Numbered from the stretch's first letter, positions 1 through 8,945 are shown. The stretch: 36,472 nucleotides of DNA from Thermoguttaceae bacterium (GCA_017652805.1 JAGCAH010000278.1:1-36472), one strand, 5' to 3'. Translations and numbers: made by a program. The notes: a model not told the origin generated them from the sequence alone.

Positions 1-66
1 CAGGATCATGACCGACATCATGATCTCCATCAGCGTCATACCGTGTCTGGAGCTCGAAATCTTCAT
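1..66 (-). CDS. Prepilin-type protein, N-terminus only (cut by window edge)
   Basis: Only the first 22 codons lie in the window; the gene runs off the left edge. They read MKISSSRHG followed by MTLMEIMMSVMIL: a short basic leader ending in Gly9, then the start of the hydrophobic helix with Glu at mature position 5. This is the type IV prepilin/pseudopilin cleavage and methylation motif recognised by a GspO/PilD-type prepilin peptidase. Met replaces the usual Phe at position +1. The start lies 15 bp beyond the stop of the pseudopilin gene upstream, so this is the fifth prepilin-like gene in the same operon. The ribosome binding site is weak. The remaining length, and therefore the pseudopilin class (major, minor or GspJ/K-like), cannot be seen. 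Confidence 0.8.
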   Translation of the reverse strand, partial: MKISSSRHGMTLMEIMMSVMIL

Positions 67-81
67 TGTTCAAATCCCAAT

Positions 82-1176
82 CTATCTAGTCAGTTCCCGG
101 GAAAGGCCGATCACGCCGTTGGGAAGCCGGACATCCGGCACATCCGTATTGTATTCGTTTAGCCGGGAAATGGGGCTGTAACCGGCATCTTCAGTCGGAT
201 TGACCTGATTGACTGTGATGCCGCCGGTCTGCGGAAAGACCGAGACCCAGTAATTCCGCCCATCGGCGTAATTCGGGTACGATTCGGTGTCTTCTTTATC
301 CCGGACTGCGCTGATCTGATCCCACCGACCGACCAGGAAGTGAACCGGCTCGGTTGGGATTCCGCCGTTTATCGACTCAACCGAACCGTCCGGAGAGAAC
401 ATAATCGTCAGCGACGCGGGGGGGGCTAGCGGAGGTTCTTCATCGTCAGTAATTCTTGTATCATCAATAAAAATGGAATCACCAATGCCGGAGAACTGAA
501 GATCAACTGCCGTTCCACGAGGCATACAGACCGGCATCGCCATTGTGGAACGCGTGTCCAAGAGAATCTTAAACGATGTATATTCTCGATTGGGAGGGAG
601 TGCGTAAGTTTCTCCGTCTATAAGCTTAAAGCCTTCATCGGACTTGTGAAAGCTGTAGAAAGGTCCGGAACCGCCGAGCTGAATTTTCCCGGAAACGTCA
701 TTTTTAAGCCCTTCCCGAAGGAAAAGATCGGTCGGAAATGAGCAGATGCCATCAGTACAGTTGACCGTTTCAATTCCGAGAAGCCCGGTGTAGACCGGAG
801 GAACTTCGACCTGACGCAGAACCAGCGAGGCGCCGGGCGTCAAGTAGTGAACGTACCTGCCATTGCCGTCGTCGATTCCGATCCAGTCGTTGTAATCGTA
901 GACAGACCCCCAGCCATCAATCTCAGAATCCCACTGAAGTTCAGACGCAGTTCCCGGCCAGTATTCGAACCGGATGCCGCAGGGGCGGCCGCTCACCTGG
1001 GCACGGCTCCGGGCGCGGTTCAACGCCGTCGCGAGCATGTTGGCGCCGTTTTTGGTCAGCTGCGACTCCATCATCGGTTTGACGACAGGGATACTCAGGG
1101 CGGTCACGGCGAGGATAATCGTTCCGACCACCAGGAGCTCTGTCAGTGTTAAACCATTGCGGCGTCTTGTTGTCAT
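82..1176 (-). CDS. Large type II secretion / type IV pilus pseudopilin (364 aa)
   Basis: Exported pseudopilin. The N-terminus MTTRRRNG is followed by LTLTELLVVGTIILAVTAL, a prepilin peptidase site after Gly8 with Glu at mature position 5 and a roughly 20-residue hydrophobic helix. Leu takes the place of the usual +1 Phe, a tolerated variant. The early motif MMESQLTKNGANMLATALNRARSRAQVSG resembles GspH/FimT minor pseudopilins, which carry a conserved ALNxARSxA segment after the helix. The remaining roughly 300 residues are far longer than a typical GspH (about 150-200 aa) and I do not recognise a domain in them; there are scattered acidic and aromatic patches. It lies 27 bp after the preceding pseudopilin gene and 15 bp before the next, in the same operon. 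It may be a minor pseudopilin that primes or tips the fibre; that role is inferred from family resemblance only. Confidence 0.82.
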   Translation of the reverse strand: MTTRRRNGLTLTELLVVGTIILAVTALSIPVVKPMMESQLTKNGANMLATALNRARSRAQVSGRPCGIRFEYWPGTASELQWDSEIDGWGSVYDYNDWIGIDDGNGRYVHYLTPGASLVLRQVEVPPVYTGLLGIETVNCTDGICSFPTDLFLREGLKNDVSGKIQLGGSGPFYSFHKSDEGFKLIDGETYALPPNREYTSFKILLDTRSTMAMPVCMPRGTAVDLQFSGIGDSIFIDDTRITDDEEPPLAPPASLTIMFSPDGSVESINGGIPTEPVHFLVGRWDQISAVRDKEDTESYPNYADGRNYWVSVFPQTGGITVNQVNPTEDAGYSPISRLNEYNTDVPDVRLPNGVIGLSRELTR

Positions 1177-1203
1177 CGGCGTCTGCCCTTTTCGAAATTT
1201 CCG

Positions 1204-2187
1204 TTACGGTCTCGGTAGTTTCGGATAGAGGGATTCGAGCGTCCCCCCTTCGGCGAAGTTGACGATATTGTCGTAATCGGCGGGAGTAAGCTCAGCTTTT
1301 TTCTCGTTGATGTACGGATACGGATAGATTGGCCCTTCAAAGTCGCTGTCAGGGAAATCACTGAAGAGCCCGTCATAACCCGGGTGAACCAGCTGGAACC
1401 GATCCGATTCATACCAGGTCCAACAATCTAAATCACCAACCGATTTCACATCTCTAGCATAGGGGGTTGCGAATCCGAGCCCCTTGAAGAAAGTGAACTT
1501 TTCCTCGGAGTTGAGAATCGTCTGGTAGGCGGCATTTTCGATTTCAAAGCTGTCTGTCAGAACATCCTCCGGCAGGGCATTCAGGTCATTTTCCGCACTC
1601 GGAGCCGAAGCGCAGAAGTAGACGACTGGTTTAGAATCATCTTTTCCCGGTTGAAATACGGGGCCCGTAACCCACTCTTCCGGACTTCGATTGGTTATGT
1701 ACTCTTTCTCGAAGATCGTCCCGTCGGGGAAGTTATAGCGAGGCTCTTCCCGCTGGGGCGAGGTCTCGGGATTAGTACGGAGCGGATCGGTCGGGGAAAG
1801 GAAGAACCCTCCCGGCTTGCCTGTATTATCGGGAAGTCCCCCGAGCCAGAATACGAGCGCCGAGGCGGGGCCAAAAGTCCAACCGAGCTTATTTTCTGCC
1901 GTTTGGAAAAAGGTGTCAGCGTAGTTGCAACGAGGCCAACGCTTCCTCACATGACGTACGACAGCGTCCTGGTCAGTGAAATCGGGAGGGTATTCGCCGA
2001 TGTCGCTCTTGTATTTCTCAATCGCCATCGTAAGCTGCTCGAGCGTCAGTGAGACGGTCGCGTCTTTCGACTTGCGGATCGCGATCCGTGTGCCGATCGT
2101 CGTCAGACCGGCAAGGACGGATATGATGACGATCACGATCATCAGTTCGACCAGGGTAAAGGCGGGGCGATTTCTTCCGGTATTCAT
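1204..2187 (-). CDS. GspG-like pseudopilin with long C-terminal extension (327 aa)
   Basis: The N-terminus MNTGRNRPA is followed by FTLVELMIVIVIISVLAGL, a classic prepilin helix with +1 Phe and +5 Glu. The residue before the cut is Ala9 rather than Gly, a less common but processable variant. After the helix, the stretch LTMAIEKYKSDIGEYPPD matches the GspG/PulG hallmark of a helix followed by Y-x4-G-x-YP, seen in major pseudopilins of type II secretion. Classical GspG is about 140 aa, so more than half of this protein is an extra domain that I do not recognise. The same YKxxxGEYPPD motif occurs in the 386-aa neighbour at 3437-4597, so these two are paralogues. Gaps to the flanking genes are 26-27 bp, consistent with one transcript. 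Confidence 0.85.
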   Translation of the reverse strand: MNTGRNRPAFTLVELMIVIVIISVLAGLTTIGTRIAIRKSKDATVSLTLEQLTMAIEKYKSDIGEYPPDFTDQDAVVRHVRKRWPRCNYADTFFQTAENKLGWTFGPASALVFWLGGLPDNTGKPGGFFLSPTDPLRTNPETSPQREEPRYNFPDGTIFEKEYITNRSPEEWVTGPVFQPGKDDSKPVVYFCASAPSAENDLNALPEDVLTDSFEIENAAYQTILNSEEKFTFFKGLGFATPYARDVKSVGDLDCWTWYESDRFQLVHPGYDGLFSDFPDSDFEGPIYPYPYINEKKAELTPADYDNIVNFAEGGTLESLYPKLPRP

Positions 2188-2213
2188 TTTTCACTCTTTT
2201 GGGGTTGGCGGTT

Positions 2214-3440
2214 TCATTCCAGGTTATGGTTGGTGATGTTGTCACGGGAATACATATTCCCTTCTCCGTCGCCGTTCCAATCGCCGAGACCGACTTGTTC
2301 AGTCACACCGTCTTGAAATGGGGAACGGAGGGAAATGTTGGTTTCCAATCCGTATTCCCGATCCGGTCCGGCCGAGTAGATAAGGGGTGTCAGAAGCCAC
2401 CCGTTCATTGAACCCATCGGATCGAACGGATCGGCCGTATTTTCGATCAGACCGGGATAATAATCGTCGAAGTATGTGTAGAAATCGAAGTCCGAGGACG
2501 GATACGAATCAGCTGTTTCTGAGTAGAAAAGGTTGTCGGAGTATTCGTCGGCGTTTGTATCGTTCAACGTATAACCGGCGAGGTGGAACCGGCGCAATTG
2601 CCGATAGCGGCTAATCAGAGTCCCTTCATCAGGCGTCGGCTGGCGGTTGCTTTCAGGTAGGGCGGGCGCCCAGCGGATGAAGCGGATCGGATTTCCCCAT
2701 CCATCGATGAATTCGGGGATTCCATTGTTGTTCGTGTCGGCGGTCTCGCGGTCGAGGAACGTCCCGCGTGTTTCGGGAGAGGTATTCATCAGAATCAGGT
2801 AAAGGAGGTCGGCGCTGATATCGCCGTCGCGTGAATTAGCAGCGGTCTGTTGAAGCGTGTACTTAAATTTTTGATACGCAAGATGCACCGGTGAGGGTGA
2901 GATGTTCAGAATCGGGTAGTCGTAGTTGACTTCGTCGAAGCAGTCGGGAAAATCGGCCAGGAGAATCTCTCGTAGCATAATCGTGCGGAGAATATACGGC
3001 GCGAACTGATTGTCGACCGTCTGAACATCTTCCGGGCTGATAAAAGAGCGTTCGTTCCACTCCAGCCAGGGCATGCGGTAAAGTTGCCGAAGAACCCAGT
3101 GATAGATCATCTGCGTTTTTTCGGCTTGCGGACGGACTTTAAATTCTTCTCCGCCGCGAGAACTATTTTCGAGGTTCTTCTCGATATTCCCAATAAAAGA
3201 GCTGACGTCCGGCTTGCGGTACTGGTACTTTTCGTAAGCCGAGGTGAGCGCGGCGTCAATTTTGCGGATCGTGGCGATCGTTCGCTCGCGGCGGGTACTT
3301 TCAACGGCGCTCCGCTGGACGGTCATCGTCAACGAGGCGAGGATCGCCACAATGACGACGACCAGCATGAGCTCGGTCAGGGTGAACCCCCGGCGGGCGA
3401 TTCGGCCCGCTTGTGCCGTGAAAGATTCTTTTGTGCTCAT
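2214..3440 (-). CDS. Large pseudopilin (408 aa)
   Basis: Prepilin-like: an 18-residue leader ending in RRG is followed by FTLTELMLVVVIVAILASL, with +1 Phe and +5 Glu. After the membrane helix comes a long alpha-helical segment (ESTRRERTIATIRKIDAAL) typical of the N-terminal spine of pseudopilins. The remaining roughly 330 residues are rich in Asp, Tyr and Asn and include DTNNNGIPEFIDGWGNPIRF. The phrase GIPEFIDGWGNPIRF resembles the DPWGNPY-type loop of GspG-family proteins, which often binds calcium. The start codon overlaps the stop of the upstream pseudopilin gene by 4 bp (ATGA), so the pair is probably translationally coupled. The size is more than twice that of a classical pseudopilin. 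Its role is inferred as a fibre subunit or substrate-contacting minor pseudopilin. Confidence 0.85.
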   Translation of the reverse strand: MSTKESFTAQAGRIARRGFTLTELMLVVVIVAILASLTMTVQRSAVESTRRERTIATIRKIDAALTSAYEKYQYRKPDVSSFIGNIEKNLENSSRGGEEFKVRPQAEKTQMIYHWVLRQLYRMPWLEWNERSFISPEDVQTVDNQFAPYILRTIMLREILLADFPDCFDEVNYDYPILNISPSPVHLAYQKFKYTLQQTAANSRDGDISADLLYLILMNTSPETRGTFLDRETADTNNNGIPEFIDGWGNPIRFIRWAPALPESNRQPTPDEGTLISRYRQLRRFHLAGYTLNDTNADEYSDNLFYSETADSYPSSDFDFYTYFDDYYPGLIENTADPFDPMGSMNGWLLTPLIYSAGPDREYGLETNISLRSPFQDGVTEQVGLGDWNGDGEGNMYSRDNITNHNLE

Positions 3441-4597
3441 TCGCCGCTTCTCTGTTTTCCTTCGAATTCTTCTTCCGCCATTGTCGCGCCGGCACAGAAA
3501 TTGGTCACGTTGTCCGTTTCGGCGTTGGCGGTGGTCGGATCGTCCGGGTTGGGGACGTAGAGTCTGTCTTCACCCGGAAGGATCAATTGGTAGGTGTCGG
3601 GCGCGAACCAAAGGTTGCTCGAACTCCGCGCGTCATGGCGGTACGGGTGGAGCCCGAAGATCGTTTCGTTTCCCGCTTTCAATTCGGTGAAATAGGGAAC
3701 GCAGACCGAGGTGTCGATCTGACTGCTCGCGTATGGAGTGATCATGCTCCGGTCTCCTTTTAACCCCCGCTCATCCTTAACCTCATTATAGAAGGATTCC
3801 CCGTTTTGATACTCCTTAGGTTCATAACTTTCGACATCAAGATGGAGCAAGCGAACGACCCCATCCTTGGCGACTTTATTCGCCCTGAAATAGACGACCG
3901 GATAACCCCGGTCATCGCAGATCGCATAGGAGGCGATGTTGTAATTAACCGATCGGTGCGAAGTTCCGACTTCAGAAGGGTTCATGAATCCGGGGTTCAG
4001 ATCAAAGAAATCTGATTCCCCATGTTGAAAAATGTAGTCCAAAATATCATTGATCCAATCGAGACCCGTCTCGGTCCAACGATTGCGGCCTCTCAAAACC
4101 CAGTCTTCTCCGCACAACCAGTATGTTAGCAACTGTCCTTTTTCCGCAACAACAGACAGCTCTTCCAAAATTTCGTCTATTGCGGGATCTCTGCCAAATC
4201 TCTGGCGAAATTCATCTTGAATTGTTTTAAGTTCGGAGCTATCGATCGGGTCTTTGTGAAATGTGAGAATATAAACGTTTCGCAACCAATCGATTTCCTC
4301 AATCAACAGATCGGCAACGGTTTTATTGGTCAGCTCCGGATCCCTCTTTAAGAGGTGCCGTTTCACCGAAGCCATGTCGGTTCCGTCGGGGGGGTATTCG
4401 CCGTATCTGTTCTTGTAGAGTTCCAGCGCCTTGGCGACGCCGTCGAGCGTCGCTTTGTCGTTCCCGCCGCGGAAAAAGTTCATCGCGGTACGGCCCCCCA
4501 CGGTGAGGAGTCCGGCAAGAATCGAGACGATAAGAATGGCGCCGAGGATCTCAACCAGGGTGAACCCGCGGCGGGTCGGTTTGATATTCGGTTTCAT
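3437..4597 (-). CDS. GspG-like pseudopilin with long C-terminal extension (386 aa)
   Basis: I start this at the ATG at 4597 rather than the in-frame ATG at 4615, because a strong AGGAAGGA ribosome binding site sits about 8 nt before the inner ATG and actually overlaps the outer start. The protein opens MKPNIKPTRRG, then FTLVEILGAILIVSILAGLL, a textbook prepilin peptidase site after Gly11 with +1 Phe and +5 Glu. The motif ALELYKNRYGEYPPDG after the helix is the GspG signature, shared with the 327-aa pseudopilin at 1204-2187, including a following VKRHLLKRDPE/VVRHVRKRWP segment. This marks the two as paralogues. The long extension is unassigned. It is the first pseudopilin after gspF and is joined by a 4-bp overlap to the next. 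Confidence 0.87.
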   Translation of the reverse strand: MKPNIKPTRRGFTLVEILGAILIVSILAGLLTVGGRTAMNFFRGGNDKATLDGVAKALELYKNRYGEYPPDGTDMASVKRHLLKRDPELTNKTVADLLIEEIDWLRNVYILTFHKDPIDSSELKTIQDEFRQRFGRDPAIDEILEELSVVAEKGQLLTYWLCGEDWVLRGRNRWTETGLDWINDILDYIFQHGESDFFDLNPGFMNPSEVGTSHRSVNYNIASYAICDDRGYPVVYFRANKVAKDGVVRLLHLDVESYEPKEYQNGESFYNEVKDERGLKGDRSMITPYASSQIDTSVCVPYFTELKAGNETIFGLHPYRHDARSSSNLWFAPDTYQLILPGEDRLYVPNPDDPTTANAETDNVTNFCAGATMAEEEFEGKQRSGE

Positions 4598-4643
4598 GGA
4601 TTCTTCCTTCCTCATTTGCGGCGCCTGCGCCTCCGCCGGCCGA

Positions 4644-5972
4644 TTACTGCGACAGCGACTCGATCATCGTGATCATCGGCAGGAAGATCGCGATGACGAT
4701 CGTCCCGACCATCCCGCCGAGGAAGATGATCATGAGCGGTTCCAACATACTCATCAGCTGGTCGGTATAGGTCTGAACCTCCTCGTCGTAGACGTCGGCG
4801 ACCTTATAAAGCATTTTATCAAGTTCCCCCGTCTCTTCACCGACGTCGACCATGTTGACGACCATATCGCCCAGGATTTTATCTTTGAACTTCGTTAAAA
4901 AGAGCAAAATCCCGATCGGCCCCCCCAGGAAGCAGAAGAAGTAGAAAATGCACGCCGGGTGAATCGGGGGGGTGGCGTGCTTTTTCATCGGGTTGGCGAT
5001 CGTGTCCCCTTCGCGGATCGCCTCTAAGATGAGCTGGTACATCCGTTCGAAGACGGCGTTCTGCGAGGTCTCTTTGGTGATGTGGATCGCCTCGAGGATC
5101 GGCACGCCGCTCTGGATCAGCGTTCCCAGCGTACGCGTGGTTCGCGCGACGACGTTCTTTTCGAAGAGGGGGCCGAAGACCGGAACTTTCAGAAGGAAAA
5201 GGTCCCAGCCGAACTTCATGTACTTGAAGCTCGTCGTCACCTTGATGAAGAGCCAGATCAAAAACGGAATCCCCGGGATCAGGTACCAGTACTGGATGGT
5301 GGCGCTCGAGGTCGCCATCAGGAACTTGGTCAGGGCGGGAAGTTCGATATCGAAATCTTTAAAGATCGTCACGAACTGCGGGACGATCTTGGTCATGATG
5401 AAGATCAGGATACCGAGCGCGAAGGTCAGAATCGAGATCGGGTAGGTCAGCGCCGACTTGATCTGCGCTTTCAGCGACTCGGCGCGTTCGAGGAATTCGG
5501 CCAGACGCTGGAGGATCGTCTCGAGCGCGCCGCCCGCCTCGCCGGCCTTGATCATGTTGACGTAGAGGCGGTTAAACGCCTTGGGCGACTTGGCCATCGC
5601 CTCGGAAAGGGAGGAACCGCTTTCGATTTCGTTGCAGACGTCGATCAGCGAGTTGCGCAGCGCCCCCGGTTTCGACTGCTGCATGAGGATGTTGAGGCTT
5701 CGCAGGATCGGCAGACCAGCGTCTTGCAGAATCGAGAGGTTCCGCGTAAAGTCGCGCAGCACCTTCGAGTTGACCTTCCCGAACGAGAAGGTCTTTCCCG
5801 ACTTGTTCTTCTTTTTCTTTTCCGCCGTCCGGTCTTTGTGAAGCGTGATTTTCGTCACATGGTAGCCGGCGGCGCGCAGAGTCGCGTTCGCTTCGTTTTC
5901 GTCCTTGGCGTCAATGACATCGGTAAACCCTTGCCCTTTGGCGTCAATGGCTTCTACTTTATATTTCGGCAT
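4644..5972 (-). CDS. gspF: GspF/PilC inner-membrane platform protein of type II secretion / type IV pili
   Basis: Polytopic inner-membrane protein that couples the cytoplasmic ATPase to pseudopilin extraction. At 442 aa it is slightly longer than the usual 400-410. It contains the two tandem T2SSF domains: the first around residues 75-200 (FTRNLSILQDAGLPILRSL, GSSLSEAMAKSPKAFNRLY, IKAGEAGGALETILQRLA) and the second around 275-400 (RTTRTLGTLIQSGVPILEAI, VGEETGELDKMLYKVADVY). The expected hydrophobic helices lie near 175-200, 225-245 and at the C-terminus (LMIIFLGGMVGTIVIAIFLPM). In the second domain, a hydrophobic stretch (IFYFFCFLGGPIGILLFL) sits where most family members are polar, which looks like an extra membrane-associated insert. 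The gene follows gspE by 26 bp with a GAGG-type ribosome binding site, so it is in the operon. Family assignment is firm; whether it serves secretion or pili is not decidable here. Confidence 0.95.
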   Translation of the reverse strand: MPKYKVEAIDAKGQGFTDVIDAKDENEANATLRAAGYHVTKITLHKDRTAEKKKKNKSGKTFSFGKVNSKVLRDFTRNLSILQDAGLPILRSLNILMQQSKPGALRNSLIDVCNEIESGSSLSEAMAKSPKAFNRLYVNMIKAGEAGGALETILQRLAEFLERAESLKAQIKSALTYPISILTFALGILIFIMTKIVPQFVTIFKDFDIELPALTKFLMATSSATIQYWYLIPGIPFLIWLFIKVTTSFKYMKFGWDLFLLKVPVFGPLFEKNVVARTTRTLGTLIQSGVPILEAIHITKETSQNAVFERMYQLILEAIREGDTIANPMKKHATPPIHPACIFYFFCFLGGPIGILLFLTKFKDKILGDMVVNMVDVGEETGELDKMLYKVADVYDEEVQTYTDQLMSMLEPLMIIFLGGMVGTIVIAIFLPMITMIESLSQ

Positions 5973-5998
5973 CGCCTCTGACCTCTAGTGCTGCAATC

Positions 5999-7714
5999 TT
6001 AATCGAGAACGGTTTCGCGAATGACCTCGTCGATGGTGGTGATCCCGTCGAAGACCTTTTGAAGCCCCGCCGTACGAAGCGTGAACATTCCGTTCCGCTC
6101 GGCGGCCTCACGGACTTCCGAGGCCGGGGCGTTGCGGATGATCAGGTCGCGGATCTCTTCGTTCATGATCATGAACTCATGGATCGCGGTCCGCCCCTTG
6201 TATCCGGTGTTGTTACACTTCACGCACCCCTGCCCCTGATAGAAATGCTTTCCTTCAATGTCTTTGTCGGTCAGCCCCATATCGGCCAACAGGTCGGGGG
6301 CGGGCGTGTACTCGGCGCGGCAGTCGGGGCAGATCCGGCGGACCAGACGCTGAGCCAGGATCGCCTGCACCGTGGCGGTAATCAGGAATTCGGGAACGCC
6401 CATATCTTTCAGACGCGTGATTGTGTTCGGCGCGTCGTTGGTGTGAAGGGTGCTGAAGACCAAGTGCCCGGTCAGCGCCGCCTGCACCGCGATCTGCGCG
6501 GTCTCCTGGTCGCGGATCTCGCCGACCAGCACGATGTCGGGGTCCTGCCGAAGAATCGAACGGAGGCACTGCGCGAACGTGTTGCCGATTTCGGCGTCGA
6601 TCGGCATCTGGACGATTCCGTCGATATCGTATTCGACCGGGTCTTCGGTGGTCATCAGTTTTTCGGTGATGACGTTCAGCTCGGAAAGCGCCGAATAAAG
6701 GGTCGTCGTTTTGCCGGAACCGGTCGGGCCGGTCACCAGGATGATCCCGTTCGGCTTTTTGATCACTTCGCGGAACTGCGACATCAGCTCCGGAGACATC
6801 CCGACGTTGTTCAGGTCGAGGGAGATGACGCTCTTGTCCAAGATTCGGCAGACGACGCTCTCGCCGAACATCGTCGGCAGAACGCTCACCCGGAAGTCGA
6901 CCGGAGTGCCGGCGACGAGCATCCGGATACGCCCGTCCTGCGGCAGACGCTTTTCGGCGATATCGAGGTTCGCCAGTACCTTGATGCGCGTGGTGATCGC
7001 GCTGGCCAGGTGGCGCGGCGGAGGAACCATCTCGTAAAGGGTCCCGTCGGCCTTGATTCGGATCTTGAACTCGTCTTCGAACGGCTCGAAGTGCAGGTCG
7101 CTCGCCTTGTCTTTGATCCCGAGAAGGAAGACCGTGTTGAGAAGCTTTCGCACCGGCGCGCTTTCGGCCATCGCCTCGGCACTCGCCAGGTCGAGTTCGC
7201 CGTTCTCTTCGGCCATCGCCTGGGCAAGGAGATCTTTGTCGTTCGCCAGCTCCGACATGATCGACTCGACGCTGTCCCCCTCGCTCGAGGCGTAGTAGCG
7301 TTCGAGCGCCGCTTCGACCTCGTGCGGCGTGGTGACCGTCGCCTGAATGTTATACCCCAGGAAGTTGCGAAGCTCGTCGAGCACCTCGAGCCGTTCGGGC
7401 TGGCTGGTGGCGATCGTCAGCGTGTCGTTCCGGAAGCTGATCGGGATGGCGTTATACATTCGCGCCATCGGTTCGGTCAGGTGGGCGAGAACCTCCGGCG
7501 GGATCGTCAGGTCGGAGATGTTGACGACCGGAATCCCCATCTGCTCGGCCAGCGCCTGGGCGAGCTGGTCTTCGCTGATCATGTTCATTTCGACCGCGAT
7601 GGCGCCGAGCTTCACCCCCGACCGCTGAGACTGTTCCTCAACGAGAAGGTCGAGCTGCTCTTCGTCAATAAAGCCAAGGTCGACTAAGATCTGACCGATT
7701 CTGCGCGAAGCCAT
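5999..7714 (-). CDS. gspE: GspE/PilB-family assembly ATPase (571 aa)
   Basis: Hexameric cytoplasmic ATPase that drives pseudopilus or pilus extension. The N-terminal MshEN/GSPII_E_N domain (about residues 1-150) carries IGQILVDLGFIDEEQLD. The catalytic domain has the Walker A motif GPTGSGKTT from residue 329 (Lys335), an Asp box following it (TTEDPVEYDI), and the Walker B region RQDPDIVLVGEIRD. The His box is STLHTNDAPNTITRL. Four cysteines (462, 465, 497, 500) form the two CxxC pairs of the GspE/PilB zinc subdomain, which is absent from PilT-type retraction ATPases. The start is supported by AGAGGA 7 nt upstream. It sits directly before gspF, the usual partner. A second enzyme of the same class is encoded at 9007-10725, so gspE and pilB labels cannot be assigned with certainty. 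Confidence 0.95.
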   Translation of the reverse strand: MASRRIGQILVDLGFIDEEQLDLLVEEQSQRSGVKLGAIAVEMNMISEDQLAQALAEQMGIPVVNISDLTIPPEVLAHLTEPMARMYNAIPISFRNDTLTIATSQPERLEVLDELRNFLGYNIQATVTTPHEVEAALERYYASSEGDSVESIMSELANDKDLLAQAMAEENGELDLASAEAMAESAPVRKLLNTVFLLGIKDKASDLHFEPFEDEFKIRIKADGTLYEMVPPPRHLASAITTRIKVLANLDIAEKRLPQDGRIRMLVAGTPVDFRVSVLPTMFGESVVCRILDKSVISLDLNNVGMSPELMSQFREVIKKPNGIILVTGPTGSGKTTTLYSALSELNVITEKLMTTEDPVEYDIDGIVQMPIDAEIGNTFAQCLRSILRQDPDIVLVGEIRDQETAQIAVQAALTGHLVFSTLHTNDAPNTITRLKDMGVPEFLITATVQAILAQRLVRRICPDCRAEYTPAPDLLADMGLTDKDIEGKHFYQGQGCVKCNNTGYKGRTAIHEFMIMNEEIRDLIIRNAPASEVREAAERNGMFTLRTAGLQKVFDGITTIDEVIRETVLD

Positions 7715-7758
7715 GGGTTCCTCTTTGTCTGATCGCTCTTTTACGTGTTACGGCGCCT

Positions 7759-7777
7759 GCCGAACGGTCCGTTCGGC
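7759..7777. repeat. Inverted repeat in the pilT-gspE gap
   Basis: GCCGAACGG and CCGTTCGGC are exact reverse complements separated by one base, giving a hairpin of about 7 bp with a 5-nt loop. It lies in the 100-bp gap between pilT and gspE. No T-run follows in either direction, so it is not a standard terminator. It could tune expression between the two ATPase genes by acting as a processing or mRNA-stability hairpin, but this is inference. Confidence 0.45.
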
Positions 7778-7814
7778 CGACGCCCGCGGCTGCTTCCGGA
7801 AGTGATTCGGCGCG

Positions 7815-8945
7815 CTACTTCTTTTTCTTGCCGGTGTCTTCTTCTTCCTCTTCTTCGTCGCCCCCCGTTTCGAGACCGGCCTCGTAACGGCGGATCTTCT
7901 GGTCCAGAATGTCGGGGAAGTTCGACTTGATCAGCACGTCCTCTTTGGTGACGATCCCGTCGCGCCAGAGCTGGAACAGGTGGTCGTCCAGCAGCTGCAT
8001 CCCGAGCTTGTGCCCGGTCTGAATCGACGAGTTGATTCGGAACGTCTTGTTTTCACGAATCAGGTTCGCGATAGCCGGCGTGACGACGAGCATCTCATAC
8101 GCCGCGACGCGCCCCCCCTGAATTCGGGGAAGGAGCTGCTGCGAGAGAATCCCCAGAATCGAGGTCGAAAGCTGGGTTCGGATCTGATCCTGCTGGTTCG
8201 TGGGGAAGACGTCGATGATACGGTTGACCGTTCCCTGCGCGCCGGTGGTGTGAAGCGTGCCGAAGACGACGTGCCCCGTTTCGGCGGCGGTGATCGCCGC
8301 CTCGATCGTTTCAAGGTCACGCATTTCACCGACGAGGATGACGTCGGGGTCCTGACGAAGCGCGCCGCGGATCGCGTCGGCGAACGACATCACGTCGACG
8401 CCGACCTCGCGCTGGTTGACCGTCGATTTCTTGTGGTAGTGATAGAATTCGATCGGGTCTTCGATCGTGATAATGTGGTGGTCGACGTTGGTGTTCAGGT
8501 AGTCGATACACGCGGCGAGCGTCGTCGATTTACCGGAACCCGTCGGCCCGGTGACGAGGATCAGGCCACGCGGACGGAGAATCAAGTCGTGCATCACCGG
8601 CGGTGTGCCGAGCTGTTCCATCGAAAGGAGCTCGGTCGGGATCTGACGCAAGACCAGCCCGGTGTTCCCCTTCTGCTTAAAGACCGAAACACGAAACCGC
8701 GCCTTGGTTCCGAACGCGAACCCGAAGTCGGTGCCCCCGCGCTCCTGAAGCTCCTGCTGACAGCGCTGGGGGGTGATGCTTTTCATCAGCGAGACGGTGT
8801 CGGCTGGCTCGAGGCTCTTTGTTTCCAACTTGACCAGTCGGCCATGAAGACGGAGAACCGGCGGCTGACCGACGGCCAGGTGCAGGTCGCTCGCCCCGCG
8901 AACCACGACCGTCTCGAGGAGTTTATCAATTAAGATCGTACTCAT
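7815..8945 (-). CDS. pilT: PilT-family twitching/retraction ATPase
   Basis: The 376-aa length and the motif set match PilT, the ATPase that depolymerises type IV pili. The N-terminal PAS-like domain carries the hallmark GASDLHLAVGQPPVLRLHG. The Walker A motif GPTGSGKSTT starts at residue 133 (Lys139), the Asp box is TIEDPIEFYH, the Walker B region is RQDPDVILVGEMRDLETI, and the His box is FGTLHTTGAQGTVNRIIDVF. The classic PilT C-terminal region (AYEMLVVTPAIANLIRENK, then IQTGHKLGMQLLDDHL) is present. There is no CxxC zinc pair, which separates it from the two GspE/PilB proteins beside it. The last 16 residues are an unusual run of Glu/Asp then Lys. Its presence suggests that this locus makes a dynamic, retractable fibre rather than only a secretion pseudopilus. 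Confidence 0.94.
   Translation of the reverse strand: MSTILIDKLLETVVVRGASDLHLAVGQPPVLRLHGRLVKLETKSLEPADTVSLMKSITPQRCQQELQERGGTDFGFAFGTKARFRVSVFKQKGNTGLVLRQIPTELLSMEQLGTPPVMHDLILRPRGLILVTGPTGSGKSTTLAACIDYLNTNVDHHIITIEDPIEFYHYHKKSTVNQREVGVDVMSFADAIRGALRQDPDVILVGEMRDLETIEAAITAAETGHVVFGTLHTTGAQGTVNRIIDVFPTNQQDQIRTQLSTSILGILSQQLLPRIQGGRVAAYEMLVVTPAIANLIRENKTFRINSSIQTGHKLGMQLLDDHLFQLWRDGIVTKEDVLIKSNFPDILDQKIRRYEAGLETGGDEEEEEEDTGKKKK

Noticed and set aside
6059-7687. A 542-codon open frame on the plus strand antisense to gspE, and similar long antisense frames over polA (18926-21529), secA (16178-18004) and others
   Set aside because: These mirror GC-biased third codon positions of the real genes. 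Their translations are rich in Arg, Asp and His with no domain, and the sense strands carry complete well-known families.
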